Source: Candidatus Babeliales bacterium
GTDB taxonomy: Bacteria > Babelota > Babeliae > Babelales > JANWKD01
Reading direction: 5' to 3'
DNA: 6,032 nt
Assembly (NCBI GenBank): GCA_025451595.1
Contig: JANWKD010000100.1
Location: 1 to 6,032 of the forward strand
The stretch's first letter is position 1. Every line of letters begins with the position of its first letter. The position numbers and the translations under genes were made by a program. The notes below the pieces were generated by a model. That model searched no databases. It was not told the DNA's origin and saw only the letters and a list, made by a program, of their open reading frames with translations. Of the stretch, positions 5,387 through 6,032 are shown piece by piece.

Positions 5387-5860
5387 AGCTTCTGAAGCAT
5401 CTTCTTTTTGATGCCATTCAAGCCATTTTTCGCTCGATTCCTTATTAACGCAAAACGTCGCAAAAGCTTTTTTCAGTCGCTCATTTGAAAGCGTGTGGAT
5501 AAAAAGATTTTTTATATCCCATATCTTGATGGTGTTATCGCCTGAACCAGAAACGATAGTACCATTCTCCATTGTTGCAACTGAGCAGACCGCACCCGTA
5601 TGACCACTCAGGGTTTTCGCTTGCTTGTCAATAATGAGTGGATATATTTTTAATGCTAATGCGCTTTTCACCATCGGTTGCCAGCACTCGTCCGGCAAAC
5701 AAGGTATTGCTTTTTGAATTATTGCAGGAGGAAGCGTTTGCGCTTTCCGCATGCAAAGCGCTCGCAAGGTCAGATTATTGATCGGTGTTTGCATAGGAAG
5801 CAAAGAAGCGATTATGAGGCTACTGCATAGAAATATAATGGTGACAATATTTGTTTGCAT
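5378..5860 (-). CDS. Small secreted protein with a single WD40 repeat, probably truncated or internally deleted
   Basis: A 160-residue protein. Residues 1-22 (ending SLLP, before Met23) form a hydrophobic signal peptide. Residues 29-65 (LTLRALCMRKAQTLPPAIIQ, then a LPDECWQPMV segment) resemble the short helical, SOCS/F-box-like lead-in found before WD40 domains in related bacteria; I could not assign it to a family. One WD40 repeat spans about 82-119: KTLSGHTGAVCSVA with Gly-His at 86-87, then SGSGDNTIKIWD with the structural Asp108 and Trp-Asp at 114-115. Residues 120-160 are a charged helical tail. One repeat cannot make a beta-propeller, which normally needs about seven, so the protein may be a remnant after loss of repeats, or it may need partners. 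The start is supported by AAAAAGGAAGCC 6 bases before the ATG. Function is unknown; export suggests an envelope or host-facing role. Confidence 0.75.
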   Translation of the reverse strand: MQTNIVTIIFLCSSLIIASLLPMQTPINNLTLRALCMRKAQTLPPAIIQKAIPCLPDECWQPMVKSALALKIYPLIIDKQAKTLSGHTGAVCSVATMENGTIVSGSGDNTIKIWDIKNLFIHTLSNERLKKAFATFCVNKESSEKWLEWHQKEDASEALK

Positions 5861-5865
5861 GATTT

Positions 5866-5891
5866 GGCTTCCTTTTTGTTTTCTATTTTAA
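5866..5891 (-). repeat. 26-bp direct repeat, copy A (leader and ribosome-binding site of the WD40 gene)
   Basis: On the minus strand this copy contains AAAAAGGAAGCC, which serves as the ribosome-binding site of the WD40 gene starting at 5860. It matches 5361-5386 with one mismatch, and the two copies are 505 bp apart in the same orientation. The repeat therefore brackets the gene from leader to stop. Confidence 0.75.
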
Positions 5892-5928
5892 TTTATTTGA
5901 AACATTTTATTTTTAATGTAAACAATTC

Positions 5929-5957
5929 ATTTTACTATATATTCATTATTGAAACAA
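5929..5957 (-). promoter_or_regulatory. Candidate promoter for the WD40 gene
   Basis: On the minus strand TTGTTT (5952-5957) and TAAAAT (5929-5934) are 17 bases apart, about 70 bases before the ATG. The whole stretch 5892-6032 is very AT-rich and contains no gene that I can see; an AACAAT/ATTGTT inverted pair (5953-5958 with 5969-5974) overlaps the -35 region and could be an operator or chance. Confidence 0.3.
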
Positions 5958-6032
5958 TTTTTTAATCGATTGTTGAAATCTTTTTAATACCGATTCTTTA
6001 ATATCAGAGAATAAACTTGATTACAATATCAG

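Overview
The window is AT-rich bacterial DNA carrying a few housekeeping genes among secreted, eukaryote-like repeat proteins. Two ankyrin-repeat proteins with export signals (one with an F-box-like N-terminal region), a small secreted protein with one WD40 repeat, and a secreted HAD-fold protein without its catalytic aspartates all sit within 5 kb. This mix is typical of host-associated bacteria living in protists, and the style of the short signal peptides and HAD/WD40 proteins resembles the Dependentiae (TM6) phylum. That placement is inference from gene content and protein style, not from a phylogenetic marker search.

Layout, left half (+ strand): the 3' end of dnaK (1-501) is followed by a strong GC-rich terminator hairpin (513-533). 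A complete beta-carbonic anhydrase follows (606-1247), then an intergenic region with nested inverted repeats (1255-1333). Next are two consecutive secreted ankyrin proteins (1364-2338 and 2386-3429), 47 bp apart and separated by an all-AT hairpin. After a 185-bp gap comes the secreted degenerate HAD protein (3615-4424).

Layout, right half: positions 4425-4674 form the most structured non-coding stretch. A 13-bp inverted repeat (4431-4443 and 4550-4562) encloses hairpins at 4477-4487, 4499-4512 (GCAA tetraloop) and 4522-4539. This order recalls the right end and omega-RNA of IS200/IS605-type elements, but no transposase or TnpB gene is present. Immediately after it is a 38-codon, start-less, protein-like open frame (4570-4686), probably a gene remnant. 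On the minus strand lie ogt, the O6-alkylguanine-DNA methyltransferase (4675-5208), and upstream of it the one-repeat WD40 protein (5378-5860). The WD40 gene is bracketed by two copies of a 26-bp direct repeat that contains its ribosome-binding site, suggesting a collapsed array of tandem paralogues.

The genes do not form one pathway. dnaK, carbonic anhydrase and ogt are cellular maintenance genes. The ankyrin, WD40 and HAD-like proteins look like an accessory exported set that may act at the host interface. No CRISPR array, rRNA, tRNA or intact transposase gene was seen.
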